Of a DNA stretch of 64,000 bases, positions 54,040 to 62,603 are shown piece after piece. The stretch is taken from contig CANFYZ010000002.1 of NCBI GenBank assembly GCA_947451385.1, positions 1 to 64,000 on the forward strand. The letters are read 5' to 3'. Every line of letters begins with the position of its first letter. The first letter of the stretch is position 1. Under the pieces are notes generated by a model. The model had not been told where the DNA came from, did no database searches, and was given only the letters and a program-made list of their open reading frames with translations. The translations under genes and the position numbers were made by a program. The stretch is from Comamonadaceae bacterium (lineage in GTDB: Bacteria; Pseudomonadota; Gammaproteobacteria; Burkholderiales; Burkholderiaceae_C).

Positions 54040-55422
54040 ATGACGCTGATCACGCCCGAATTATTGACCCGTTTTGACGTGCCGGGACCACGCTACACCT
54101 CCTATCCCACAGCGGATCGGTTTGTCGACGCCTTCACCACGGCCGATTACGTCCAAGCCTTGGTGCAGCGCAGAGAGAGCTTGGCTGTGCGGGCCAAGCC
54201 CTTGAGCCTGTATGTGCATATTCCTTTTTGTGAGTCACTGTGCTACTACTGCGCTTGCAACAAGATCATCACCAAGCACCCCGAGCGAGCCACAGCTTAT
54301 TTGGATTACCTGGCGCGCGAGGTTGCGCTGCATGTGCAGCACTTGGGGTCGGGGCAACCGGTCAGTCAGTTGCATTTAGGGGGCGGTACACCCACGTACT
54401 TGAAAGACAGCGAATTGGTGGCGCTGATGGCGATGCTCAAGCGGCACTTTCACATCGTGCCCGGCGGTGAGTATTCGATCGAGGTGGACCCCCGCACCGT
54501 CGATGCACAGCGCTTGCGTTTGCTGGCCGAGCTGGGCTTTAACCGCTTGAGCTTCGGTGTGCAAGACTTTGATGCTGACGTGCAAGCGGCCGTGCACCGC
54601 ATTCAGCCGGCAGAGCAGGTCTTCAATTTGGTGGAGGAGGCGCGTCGCATCGGCTTTGACTCGGTCAATGTGGACTTGATTTATGGCTTGCCCAAACAAA
54701 CACCGGCATCGTTTGAGCGCACGCTGGCGCAAATCAATGACTTGCGTCCAGACCGCATCGCCTTGTACGCCTACGCGCATTTGCCGGCGCGCTTCAAACC
54801 CCAACGGCGCATCCATGCGGCCGACTTGCCCCTGCCGGGCGACAAGGTCCGGATGCTGGCCATGTCGCTGTCGGCCCTGCAAGACGCGGGCTATGTGTAT
54901 GTCGGCATGGACCATTTCGCCTTGCCAGACGATGCCTTGGCGGTGGCCAAGCGGCAAGGGCGTTTGCACCGCAACTTCCAGGGCTACAGCACCCAACCCG
55001 ATTGCGATCTGATTGCGCTGGGCGTCTCGGCGATTGGCCGCGTGGGCAGCACCTACAGCCAAAACGCCAAAACCCTGAGCGAGTACTGTGACGCCATCGA
55101 TCAAGGCCAGCTGCCCGTGGTGCGCGGCCTGGCCTTGAGCCGCGACGACTTGATTCGCAGGGCGGTGATCATGGCGCTGATGTGCCAAGGCCAATTGCAA
55201 TACGAGTCCATCAACCTGGCTTGGTTGATCGATTTCAAAAGCTACTTCAAGGCCGAGTTGGCCCATCTGCAGGATCTGCAAACGCAAGGGCTGGTAGAGT
55301 TGTCCAACACAGGGATCGCCGTCACACCGATGGGCTGGTTCTTTGTGCGTGGCGTGGCCATGTCGTTTGACCGCTATGTGCAGGCAGACGCGAATCGGAC
55401 GCGCTTTTCCAAAATCATCTGA
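54040..55422 (+). CDS. hemN: oxygen-independent coproporphyrinogen III oxidase (460 aa)
   Basis: A radical-SAM enzyme that decarboxylates coproporphyrinogen III without oxygen. The cluster motif CxxxCxxC is PFCESLCYYC (Cys64, Cys68, Cys71) with Cys73 after it, the true HemN pattern. GGGTPTYL and the C-terminal domain of HemN are present. AGGA precedes ATG 54040. It supplies heme under the low-oxygen conditions in which the cbb3 oxidase works, consistent with the FNR box upstream. Confidence 0.95.
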   Translation: MTLITPELLTRFDVPGPRYTSYPTADRFVDAFTTADYVQALVQRRESLAVRAKPLSLYVHIPFCESLCYYCACNKIITKHPERATAYLDYLAREVALHVQHLGSGQPVSQLHLGGGTPTYLKDSELVALMAMLKRHFHIVPGGEYSIEVDPRTVDAQRLRLLAELGFNRLSFGVQDFDADVQAAVHRIQPAEQVFNLVEEARRIGFDSVNVDLIYGLPKQTPASFERTLAQINDLRPDRIALYAYAHLPARFKPQRRIHAADLPLPGDKVRMLAMSLSALQDAGYVYVGMDHFALPDDALAVAKRQGRLHRNFQGYSTQPDCDLIALGVSAIGRVGSTYSQNAKTLSEYCDAIDQGQLPVVRGLALSRDDLIRRAVIMALMCQGQLQYESINLAWLIDFKSYFKAELAHLQDLQTQGLVELSNTGIAVTPMGWFFVRGVAMSFDRYVQADANRTRFSKII

Positions 55423-55430
55423 GTTTTTTC

Positions 55431-56117
55431 ATGTCCAGTTCACTGGCAGTGACGGCATTGCTCATGGGCTTGGCCGGGGGCCCGCATTGCGTGGCCATGT
55501 GTGGCGCAGCCTGTGCAGGCATCGGCCAGGTCGCCGGTGTGGGTGCTGCGCGCTCGATGCTCGGATTTCAGTTGGGACGTGTGCTCGGTTACGCCTTGTT
55601 GGGTGCGGTGGCGGCGGCCAGCGTGAATGCCCTGGGCTGGCTCACGGTGCAGTCGGCAGCGCTGCGCCCTGTGTGGTCCCTGCTGCATGTGGCGGCTTTG
55701 GTGCTGGGCATCTTGCTTGCATGGCAAGGCCGCCAACCGCCTTGGTTGGACCGGGTTGCACAACGGCTTTGGCGCCAGGTGCGGGCCTGGGGCGGGCGAT
55801 GGGGGGGACGCTGGAGGCAAGCCACACCGATGCTCATGGGGGGGCTGTGGGCCTTGATGCCATGCGGGCTGCTGTACTCGGCGCTGATGGTGGCGGCGCT
55901 CACGGGTGATGTGGGCGAGGGCGCGGTGACCATGGCCTTTTTTGCGCTGGGCAGCAGCGTGAGTTTGTGGGCCGGGCCCTGGCTGCTGCTGCAACTGAAA
56001 AACCTGGGCGATGGCACCTGGGGCATCCGAATCGCCGGTGTGGCCTTGGCGGTGATCTCAGCCTGGGCCCTGTGGATGGGCTTGGTGCACGATCAAGCGC
56101 CTTGGTGTGTCGCTTAA
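55431..56117 (+). CDS. TauE/SafE - UreH-like membrane protein next to hemN (228 aa)
   Basis: About six helices. The N-terminal GGPHCVAMCG (His19, Cys20, Cys24) and a later LMPCGLLYSAL are hallmarks of the UreH/DsbD-TM-like group often found in cbb3 oxidase regions. The His-Cys-x3-Cys motif could bind copper or do thiol chemistry. It follows hemN by eight bases, so it is co-transcribed. A role in copper delivery or cytochrome assembly is inferred from location only. Confidence 0.78.
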   Translation: MSSSLAVTALLMGLAGGPHCVAMCGAACAGIGQVAGVGAARSMLGFQLGRVLGYALLGAVAAASVNALGWLTVQSAALRPVWSLLHVAALVLGILLAWQGRQPPWLDRVAQRLWRQVRAWGGRWGGRWRQATPMLMGGLWALMPCGLLYSALMVAALTGDVGEGAVTMAFFALGSSVSLWAGPWLLLQLKNLGDGTWGIRIAGVALAVISAWALWMGLVHDQAPWCVA

Positions 56118-56146
56118 AGCCACGAGCAGTTGTCCAATCGGACCCG

Positions 56147-56959
56147 TTAAACGACGCTCATTCCTTTATTGAACATGTAGACCGCCAGAAACACCAAAAA
56201 GAACGCAAACACTCTTTTGAGTTTCTTCACTGGGAGTCGGTGCGCAGCACGGGCCCCAAAGGGCGCTGTGACCACGCTGAAGCAGGCAATCACCAACATG
56301 CCAGGCAACCAGATATAGCCAAAGGCGCCTGGGGGCAGGTTGTCCAGTTTCAGGCCGCTGATGACAAAGCCGGTCACATTGGCCAGCGCAATGGGAAAAC
56401 CCAGGGCGGCGCTGGTGCCAATGGCGTTGTGGATGGCCACGTTGCACCAAGTCATCAAGGGGACGCTGACGAACGCACCGCCTGCCCCCACCAAGCCAGA
56501 CAACATGCCAATCAGACCCCCCATGCCCAATTGACCCGCAAAACCTGGCATTTGACGCGAAGGTTTGGGTTTCTTGTCCATGAACATTTGAAAGGAAGAG
56601 TAGGAGACAAATACCCCAAACAAAATCGCCAAAGTGGCGCCCTTGACCGCGACAAAAATCCACAAGCTGGCCAAGGCACTGCCCAAGACGATGCCAGGGG
56701 CCAAACCTTTCACCAAATCCCAACGTACAGCGCCGAGTTTGTGGTGGGTGCGGACGCTGGAAATGGAGGTGAACAAAATGGTGGACATCGAAGTGACAAT
56801 GCCCATCTTGATGGACAAGTCTTCGGCCACGCCCATGTTGGTCAGCATAAAACTCAGCACGGGCACCATCAGCAACCCGCCGCCCAAACCCAACAAGCCC
56901 GCCATGAAACCCACCACGGCCCCTGTCAGGCCCAGCTCAAAAAATATATGAGCTTCCAT
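56147..56959 (-). CDS. TauE/SafE family permease (270 aa)
   Basis: About eight helices in two similar halves, each beginning with a Gly-rich loop (GLLGLGGGLLMVPVL and GLVGAGGAFVSVPLM), as in the TauE/SafE (DUF81) anion exporters. These move sulfite, sulfoacetate or other small organosulfur and organic acids. It lies five bases after the stop of the CoA ligase gene, so both form one unit. It might export an acid connected with the ligase; the substrate is unknown. Confidence 0.85.
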   Translation of the reverse strand: MEAHIFFELGLTGAVVGFMAGLLGLGGGLLMVPVLSFMLTNMGVAEDLSIKMGIVTSMSTILFTSISSVRTHHKLGAVRWDLVKGLAPGIVLGSALASLWIFVAVKGATLAILFGVFVSYSSFQMFMDKKPKPSRQMPGFAGQLGMGGLIGMLSGLVGAGGAFVSVPLMTWCNVAIHNAIGTSAALGFPIALANVTGFVISGLKLDNLPPGAFGYIWLPGMLVIACFSVVTAPFGARAAHRLPVKKLKRVFAFFLVFLAVYMFNKGMSVV

Positions 56960-56964
56960 GGGGC

Positions 56965-58482
56965 TTAAGCCAGACCGAGCTTTTGTGCCATGCCAATGCG
57001 TTGTAATTTTCCGGTGGCCCCTTTGGGGATTTCGTCCATCAGCAGCACTTTGCGCGGAACTTTGAAATCGGCCAAACGTGTCGCCGTGTAGTCGCGCAGC
57101 TCTTTCTCTGTCGCTGTCATGCCTTCTCGCAGAACGACGGCAGCGCCCACTTCTTCTCCCAATTTGTCATGGGGAATGCCAAAGCAAACCACCTGCGCCA
57201 CAGCAGGATGGTCCATCAAGACTTCGTCCACTTCGCGGGGACTGATCTTTTCGCCGCCGCGGTTGATGATTTCTTTGAGGCGGCCCGTGATGCTCACGTA
57301 GCCTTCAGTGTCCATGACCCCTTGGTCACCGGTTCTGAACCAGCCATGCGTGAAGGCTTCGGCGTTGGCTTTCTCGTTGTTCTCATAACCGGGCGTCACG
57401 TTGCTGCCGCGAATCACAATTTCACCTGTGCTCCCTGCGGGCAATAACTCACCTTCGGCGCTCATGATGGCAATTTCAGGACCCGCAGCCATGCCCACAG
57501 TGCCAGGCTTTCGTTGGCCGGGCGGCAGCGGGTTGCAAGCCATTTGGTGGGCGGCTTCGGTCATGCCATAGGCTTCAATTACTGGCGCATTGAAGGTGGC
57601 TTCGAGCTCGGCCAAAACCTGGGGTGGCAAGGAAGACGAGGACGAGCGAATGAACCGCAATGGCACTCTGGCAATCACCTCTTTGTTATTGGCCGAGCGG
57701 GACAAAATCGCCTGGTGCATGGTGGGCACAGCGGTGTACCAAGTCGGCTTGACTTCGTCCATCAGGCTGAAGAACTTCAATGCATTGAAGCCACTGGTGC
57801 AATAGACCTCACCGCCTTGCGACAGTGGCGCGAGAATGCCGGCAATCAAGCCGTGGATGTGAAAAAGTGGCATCACATTCAAACCGCGATCCGAACTGCT
57901 GAAGCGCGTGCTGTGCGCAATGTTTTGAGCTGAGGCACTCACGTTGCGGTGGGTCAGTGGCACGATTTTGGGGCGAGAGGTGGTGCCCGAAGTGTGCAGG
58001 ACCAAAGCCACGTCGTCAGCCTGGGCTTCGCCAGGCGCCTGGGCCGCCTTGGGAGCGAGGCCATGCATGTTCAACGTGAAAGAGCCAGCGCCCAATGTGG
58101 GCGTGGGCTCCAGCTCGATCAGGGCAATGCCCATCTTGGCTGCGACTGCAACGGCGGGGCTGCTCGAGCCTTTTTCTACCACCAAGGCTTTCGCATTCAA
58201 GTCGTTCAAATAAAACTCAAACTCATCGGCTCGGTAGCTCGGGTTCAAAGGCGCCGATGTACAGCAACAAGCCACGGTGACGAAACTGGCGGCCATTTCT
58301 GCGCTGTTCGGCAACACCAGTGCCACACGATCGTTGCGACCAATGCCCACTTGGTTGAACTCTTTTTGGACGTAAAGACTGAGCTTTCGCAATGCCGAAT
58401 AAGTGAGCGGGGCACTGTTGGAAGCCGTCAAACAAACAGATTCGGCATCTCCAGCCGCCAAGAGTTCTATTAGGGTTTTCAT
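56965..58482 (-). CDS. acyl-CoA synthetase, AAE3/oxalyl-CoA ligase-like (505 aa)
   Basis: An AMP-forming CoA ligase. Motifs are LHTSGTTSRPKIVPLTH, VMPLFHIHGLIAGIL, EAYGMTEAAHQM, HGWFRTGDQG, RGGEKISPREVDEVL and a C-terminal GKLQR with the catalytic Lys. The pattern around FHIHGLIAGILAPLSQGGEVYC recalls the AAE3/Pcs60 group, which includes oxalate-CoA ligases, but I cannot exclude another short acid. It is divergent from tctCBA across 105 bases, so the acid taken up by that transporter may be its substrate. Confidence 0.82.
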   Translation of the reverse strand: MKTLIELLAAGDAESVCLTASNSAPLTYSALRKLSLYVQKEFNQVGIGRNDRVALVLPNSAEMAASFVTVACCCTSAPLNPSYRADEFEFYLNDLNAKALVVEKGSSSPAVAVAAKMGIALIELEPTPTLGAGSFTLNMHGLAPKAAQAPGEAQADDVALVLHTSGTTSRPKIVPLTHRNVSASAQNIAHSTRFSSSDRGLNVMPLFHIHGLIAGILAPLSQGGEVYCTSGFNALKFFSLMDEVKPTWYTAVPTMHQAILSRSANNKEVIARVPLRFIRSSSSSLPPQVLAELEATFNAPVIEAYGMTEAAHQMACNPLPPGQRKPGTVGMAAGPEIAIMSAEGELLPAGSTGEIVIRGSNVTPGYENNEKANAEAFTHGWFRTGDQGVMDTEGYVSITGRLKEIINRGGEKISPREVDEVLMDHPAVAQVVCFGIPHDKLGEEVGAAVVLREGMTATEKELRDYTATRLADFKVPRKVLLMDEIPKGATGKLQRIGMAQKLGLA

Positions 58483-58587
58483 TAGTATGGGGGTGAAAAA
58501 GGTTGTTTAAGGAAAATAAGGCTCGACAAAAACCGGGTCATTCTATTACGATACTGTGACGTTTGCAAAATTACTAAGGAGTTTATT

Positions 58588-59601
58588 TTGAAAAATCATC
58601 AGTCGATGTATCTCTGTACAGCTGCCTTGGTGATGGGCGGCGTGTTGTTCAGTGGCCCCACCTTTGCCCAGTCCAGCTGGGAGCCAAGCAAAAGCGTTGA
58701 ATTCATCGTGCCCGCTGGCACGGGGGGCGGCGCTGATCAAATGGCTCGTTTTCTTCAGGGTGTGATTACCAAGAACAAACTCATGTCACAACCCTTGGTG
58801 GTGGTGAACAAAGCGGGTGGTGCCGGTGCCGAGGGTTTTTTGGATGCCAAAGGCTCGCGCCCAGACGGTCACAAAATCATCATCACACTGTCAAATTTAT
58901 TCACAACCCCGCTCGCAACAGGGGTGCCCTTCAATTGGAAGGACCTGACACCCGTTTCCATGCTGGCCTTGGATGAATTTGTGCTTTGGGTGAATGCCGA
59001 GTCGCCGTACAAAACTGTCTCCGACTTCACCAAGGCGGTGAAGCAAGGCGAATCTGGCAAATTCAAAATGGGGGGTACAGGCTCCAAACAAGAGGACCAG
59101 ATCATCACCGTGGCGATTGAAAAAGCCACTGACAAAAAAATGACCTACATCCCTTTCAAAGGCGGCGGCGATGTGGCGGTTCAACTGGTCGGTAAGCACA
59201 TTGACGCGACTGTGAACAACCCCATTGAAGCGGTGGCCCATTGGAAAGGCGGTACTTTGAGAGCCTTGTGTGTGTTTGACGCACAGGTGATGCCTTACCC
59301 CAAAAAAATCACCCCCACACAATCTTGGAAAGACATTCCAACCTGCAAATCGCAAGGCCTCGATGTGGAGTACTTGATGCTGCGCGGCATTTTCATGGCG
59401 CCTAAGTCGACGCCAGCGCAAGTGGCCTACTACAACGACGTTTTCCAGAAAGTTCGCCAACTTCCTGAATGGAAAGAATTCATGGAGACCGGTGCTTTCA
59501 AGGACACCTTCTTGAAAGGTCAAGAGTTTCAAGATTGGCTGCTGAAAGCCGAGGTGGAGCATTTCCGCCTGATGCGCGAAGCTGGTTTCTTGGCCAAATA
59601 A
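58588..59601 (+). CDS. tctC: TTT solute receptor TctC-like, of a complete tctCBA system (337 aa)
   Basis: A periplasmic receptor with a signal peptide (cleavage near TFA-QS, residue 28) and the lobe motifs FIVPAGTGGGADQMAR and IPFKGGGDVAVQLVG. It starts with TTG at 58588, preceded by a perfect AAGGAG seven bases upstream, which decides the start. It is more divergent from the other five Bug proteins here and, unlike them, is followed by its membrane partners tctB and tctA. Confidence 0.9.
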   Translation: MKNHQSMYLCTAALVMGGVLFSGPTFAQSSWEPSKSVEFIVPAGTGGGADQMARFLQGVITKNKLMSQPLVVVNKAGGAGAEGFLDAKGSRPDGHKIIITLSNLFTTPLATGVPFNWKDLTPVSMLALDEFVLWVNAESPYKTVSDFTKAVKQGESGKFKMGGTGSKQEDQIITVAIEKATDKKMTYIPFKGGGDVAVQLVGKHIDATVNNPIEAVAHWKGGTLRALCVFDAQVMPYPKKITPTQSWKDIPTCKSQGLDVEYLMLRGIFMAPKSTPAQVAYYNDVFQKVRQLPEWKEFMETGAFKDTFLKGQEFQDWLLKAEVEHFRLMREAGFLAK

Positions 59602-59621
59602 GTACGTTGAAGGGACGCATC

Positions 59622-60119
59622 ATGAAATCGGGTTCACACCTGCAAATGCGGTGGATGGAGTTGTTGGTGGCGGCCTGCTTTGTGGGGGCGGGCTTGTTGG
59701 TGATCACAGACAGCATGCGAGTGGGGAACGCCTGGGGCAGCGATGGCCCTGAGCCAGGCTACTTTCCCTTTTACATTGGTTGCCTCATGTTGGGCGGCGC
59801 CGCGTGGGTTATTTTGCAAACCCTGCTGGCTTGGAAACAAGACGATGGCCAAGAGGTTTTTGCCGAAAATCATGAATTCAATTTGATGTTGCTCATGCTG
59901 GTGCCGACGACCGTGTTCACGGCCGCCATCTTTGTCATGGGAATCTATGTGGCCTCTCTTATTTTCATTGCGGCCTTCATGGTCTGGCAAGGAAAGTACA
60001 GCTACTTCAAATCCATCGCGGTAGGTGCGAGCATCAGCGCAGCGTTGTTTGTCTTATTTGAAATTTGGTTTTTGTTGCCATTGCCCAAAGGCATGCTTGA
60101 AACTTGGTTGGGCTACTGA
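59622..60119 (+). CDS. tctB: TTT small membrane subunit TctB (165 aa)
   Basis: Four predicted helices and the family stretch GPEPGYFPFYIG near residues 42-53. GAAGGGA precedes ATG 59622. It lies 20 bases after tctC and two bases before tctA, the usual tctCBA order. It forms the small membrane component of the secondary transporter. Confidence 0.92.
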   Translation: MKSGSHLQMRWMELLVAACFVGAGLLVITDSMRVGNAWGSDGPEPGYFPFYIGCLMLGGAAWVILQTLLAWKQDDGQEVFAENHEFNLMLLMLVPTTVFTAAIFVMGIYVASLIFIAAFMVWQGKYSYFKSIAVGASISAALFVLFEIWFLLPLPKGMLETWLGY

Positions 60120-60121
60120 AC

Positions 60122-61612
60122 ATGGAAGAACTCAATAACCTGTTCCAGGGCTTTGCAGTCGCTTTGACTGTGCCCAACATGGGCTTCATGCTGATTGGTA
60201 TCTTTTTGGGCGTGCTGATTGGTGTCTTGCCCGGTTTGGGCGGTGCCAATGGCGTGGCCATTCTGTTGCCACTGACCTTTGGCATGTCGCCCACTTCGGC
60301 CATCATCATGTTGTCCTGCATCTATTGGGGTGCCTTGTTTGGGGGGGCGATTACTTCCATCTTGTTCAATATTCCGGGAGAGCCGTGGTCCGTGGCGACC
60401 ACTTTTGACGGCTACCCGATGGCACAAAAGGGCCGCGCCGCCCAAGCTTTGACAGCCGCCTTCACGTCCTCATTTGTGGGCGCCTTGGTCGCCGTGTTGA
60501 TGGTGACCTTTTTGGCCCCCTTGGTCGCCAAATTTGCGCTGCACTTCGGACCGCCAGAATTCTTTGCCGTCCAATTGCTGACCTTTGCAAGTTTCATTGG
60601 CATGAGCAAAGAACCTCCCGTTAAAACCTTGATGGCCATGATGTTGGGTTTTGCATTGGCGGCCGTGGGGTTGGACAGTGTGACCGGCACTTTGCGAATG
60701 ACATTCGGTCAAGAAAGTTTGCTGCAAGGCTTTGACTTTTTGGTGGCCGTGATTGGGCTTTTTGGCGTGGGCGAAATTTTGCTCACCATGGAAGAAGGCC
60801 TTGCCTTCAAAGGCCAGAAGGGCCGAATCAGTCTCAGGGATGTGCTCGATACCTGGAAAGAACTTCCCAAATATTGGGCCACGTCCTTGCGCGCTTGTTT
60901 GATTGGTTGCTGGATGGGCATCACCCCCGGCGGTGCCACGCCGGCCTCGTTCATGAGCTACGGCATGGCCAAACGCATCTCCAAACATCCTGAAGATTTT
61001 GGCAAGGGCGCAATCGAAGGGGTGATTGCTCCTGAGACCGCCGCGCATGCGGCGGGAACAAGTGCGTTGCTGCCGATGCTCACATTGGGGATTCCCGGCT
61101 CACCCACCGCCGCCGTGTTACTCGGTGGATTGTTGATCTGGGGGCTGCAACCGGGTCCTTTGCTGTTCACCGAGCAAAAGGATTTTGTCTGGGGTTTGAT
61201 TGCCTCGATGTATTTGGGCAATATTGCCGGCTTGATCGTGGTCTTGACCACCGTGCCTTGGTGGGCGGCCATCTTGAGAATACCGTTTTCGATCATCGCA
61301 CCCGTGATTGTGGTGATTTGTGCGGTCGGTGCCTACACGGTGCATGGCCACCTGCTGGATGTGGCTTTGATGGTTGTTTTCGGCGTGATGGGCTATGCGT
61401 TTAAAAAGCTCAAATATCCCTTAGCGCCCTTGGTTTTGGCCTTGGTTTTGGGGGACATGGCCGAAAGCAGTTTCAGGCAATCCATGCTCATCTCCAAAGG
61501 CCAGTTGGACATATTTGTTGCCACCCCGTTGGCCGGCTCCATCACTGGCTTGGCGTTGATCATGCTCTTTTGGCCTGTACTGGGCCTCTTGAAAAAGCTC
61601 AGTCGAGACTGA
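60122..61612 (+). CDS. tctA: TTT large membrane subunit TctA (496 aa)
   Basis: About 12 helices with the TctA blocks GVLPGLGGANGVAILLPLTFG, YWGALFGGAITSILFNIPGEP and the second-half repeat GVIAPETAAHAAGTSALLPMLTLGIPG. It forms the transport pathway that accepts ligand from TctC. Its end overlaps the end of the convergent PanE-like gene by 14 bases. The ligand is unknown; citrate is the classical one, but the CoA-ligase context suggests another carboxylate. Confidence 0.94.
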   Translation: MEELNNLFQGFAVALTVPNMGFMLIGIFLGVLIGVLPGLGGANGVAILLPLTFGMSPTSAIIMLSCIYWGALFGGAITSILFNIPGEPWSVATTFDGYPMAQKGRAAQALTAAFTSSFVGALVAVLMVTFLAPLVAKFALHFGPPEFFAVQLLTFASFIGMSKEPPVKTLMAMMLGFALAAVGLDSVTGTLRMTFGQESLLQGFDFLVAVIGLFGVGEILLTMEEGLAFKGQKGRISLRDVLDTWKELPKYWATSLRACLIGCWMGITPGGATPASFMSYGMAKRISKHPEDFGKGAIEGVIAPETAAHAAGTSALLPMLTLGIPGSPTAAVLLGGLLIWGLQPGPLLFTEQKDFVWGLIASMYLGNIAGLIVVLTTVPWWAAILRIPFSIIAPVIVVICAVGAYTVHGHLLDVALMVVFGVMGYAFKKLKYPLAPLVLALVLGDMAESSFRQSMLISKGQLDIFVATPLAGSITGLALIMLFWPVLGLLKKLSRD

Positions 61613-62603
61613 GCCCTTTGGCTTTTCTCAAGACGCTCTGCTCGAGCAATCGGGTCAGAGCGTAAACCGAGTCGAGGGTCGGGGTGGGCATGTCGCAAAT
61701 TTTGCCCAGTTCAATCACGCTCCCCAAGAGGGCCTCTAACTCCAAGGCTTTGCCATGTTCAATGTCTTGCAGCATGGATGTTTTGTGGGCACCCACAGCC
61801 TGTGCGCCAGCAATGCGTTTGTCGATGCTGATTTTGAATTGAACCCCTAGCTTTTCTCCCACCCTTTGCGCTTCCGCCATCATGCGCGCAGCCAAATTGC
61901 GTGTGAGATCAAAATTACAAATGTCTTCCAGGGTGGCGTGGGTCAGTGCGGACACGGGGTTGAAGGTGAGGTTGCCCCACAGCTTGACCCACAACTCACT
62001 GCGAATATCGGTGGAGACGGGTGTTTTGAATCCCGCCGCAATCATGGCCTGCGCCAAGGCTGTGACGCGTTCTGATTTCTCGCCGCTGGGCTCGCCCAGG
62101 GTAAAACGGTTGCCTTCAATGAGTTTGACAACGCCCGGGGCAATCAACTCGGCGGCGGGGTAGACCACCGCACCGATCACTCTTTGCGGGCCAATGTGCT
62201 GCCACTGTGCGCCACCAGGATCAATGGAACTCAATGGGCGGTTTTGATAGTCACCGACCAGGTTGTAAAAGTACCACCAAGGAACACCGTTTTGGAGGGT
62301 GACCACGGCGGTCGTGTCATGACACAGTCGCCCAATTTGTTCGGCCACAGGGCTGACCTGGTGCGACTTCATGGTTAAAAAGACATAGTCGTGCGGCGTC
62401 GCTTCGTCAATGGTGCAAGCCTTCACCTGGGGGGCGTGGAGTGAAGTACCGTCTTCTAAGACGAGTGACATGCCATTGGCTTGAATGGCTTTGAGGTTCT
62501 CGCCACGCGCGATGAATGTGACGTTGCAACCTGACAAGGCCAGCTTCACGCCGAGGTAACCCCCGATGGCACCGGCGCCCACAATGGCAATATTCAAACT
62601 CAT
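61599..62603 (-). CDS. 2-dehydropantoate 2-reductase (PanE/ApbA) family protein (334 aa)
   Basis: An NADPH-dependent reductase with N-terminal Rossmann motif GAGAIGGYLG (8-17). The C-terminal catalytic helix reads VKLWGNLTFNPVSALT, with the family's Lys and Asn residues. True PanE reduces ketopantoate for pantothenate synthesis. This one is overlapped by an FAA-hydrolase gene (ATGA) and faces tctCBA, so it may be a catabolic homolog acting on another 2-oxo acid. It has an insertion with WWYFYNL after QNGVP. Confidence 0.82.
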   Translation of the reverse strand: MSLNIAIVGAGAIGGYLGVKLALSGCNVTFIARGENLKAIQANGMSLVLEDGTSLHAPQVKACTIDEATPHDYVFLTMKSHQVSPVAEQIGRLCHDTTAVVTLQNGVPWWYFYNLVGDYQNRPLSSIDPGGAQWQHIGPQRVIGAVVYPAAELIAPGVVKLIEGNRFTLGEPSGEKSERVTALAQAMIAAGFKTPVSTDIRSELWVKLWGNLTFNPVSALTHATLEDICNFDLTRNLAARMMAEAQRVGEKLGVQFKISIDKRIAGAQAVGAHKTSMLQDIEHGKALELEALLGSVIELGKICDMPTPTLDSVYALTRLLEQSVLRKAKGLSLD

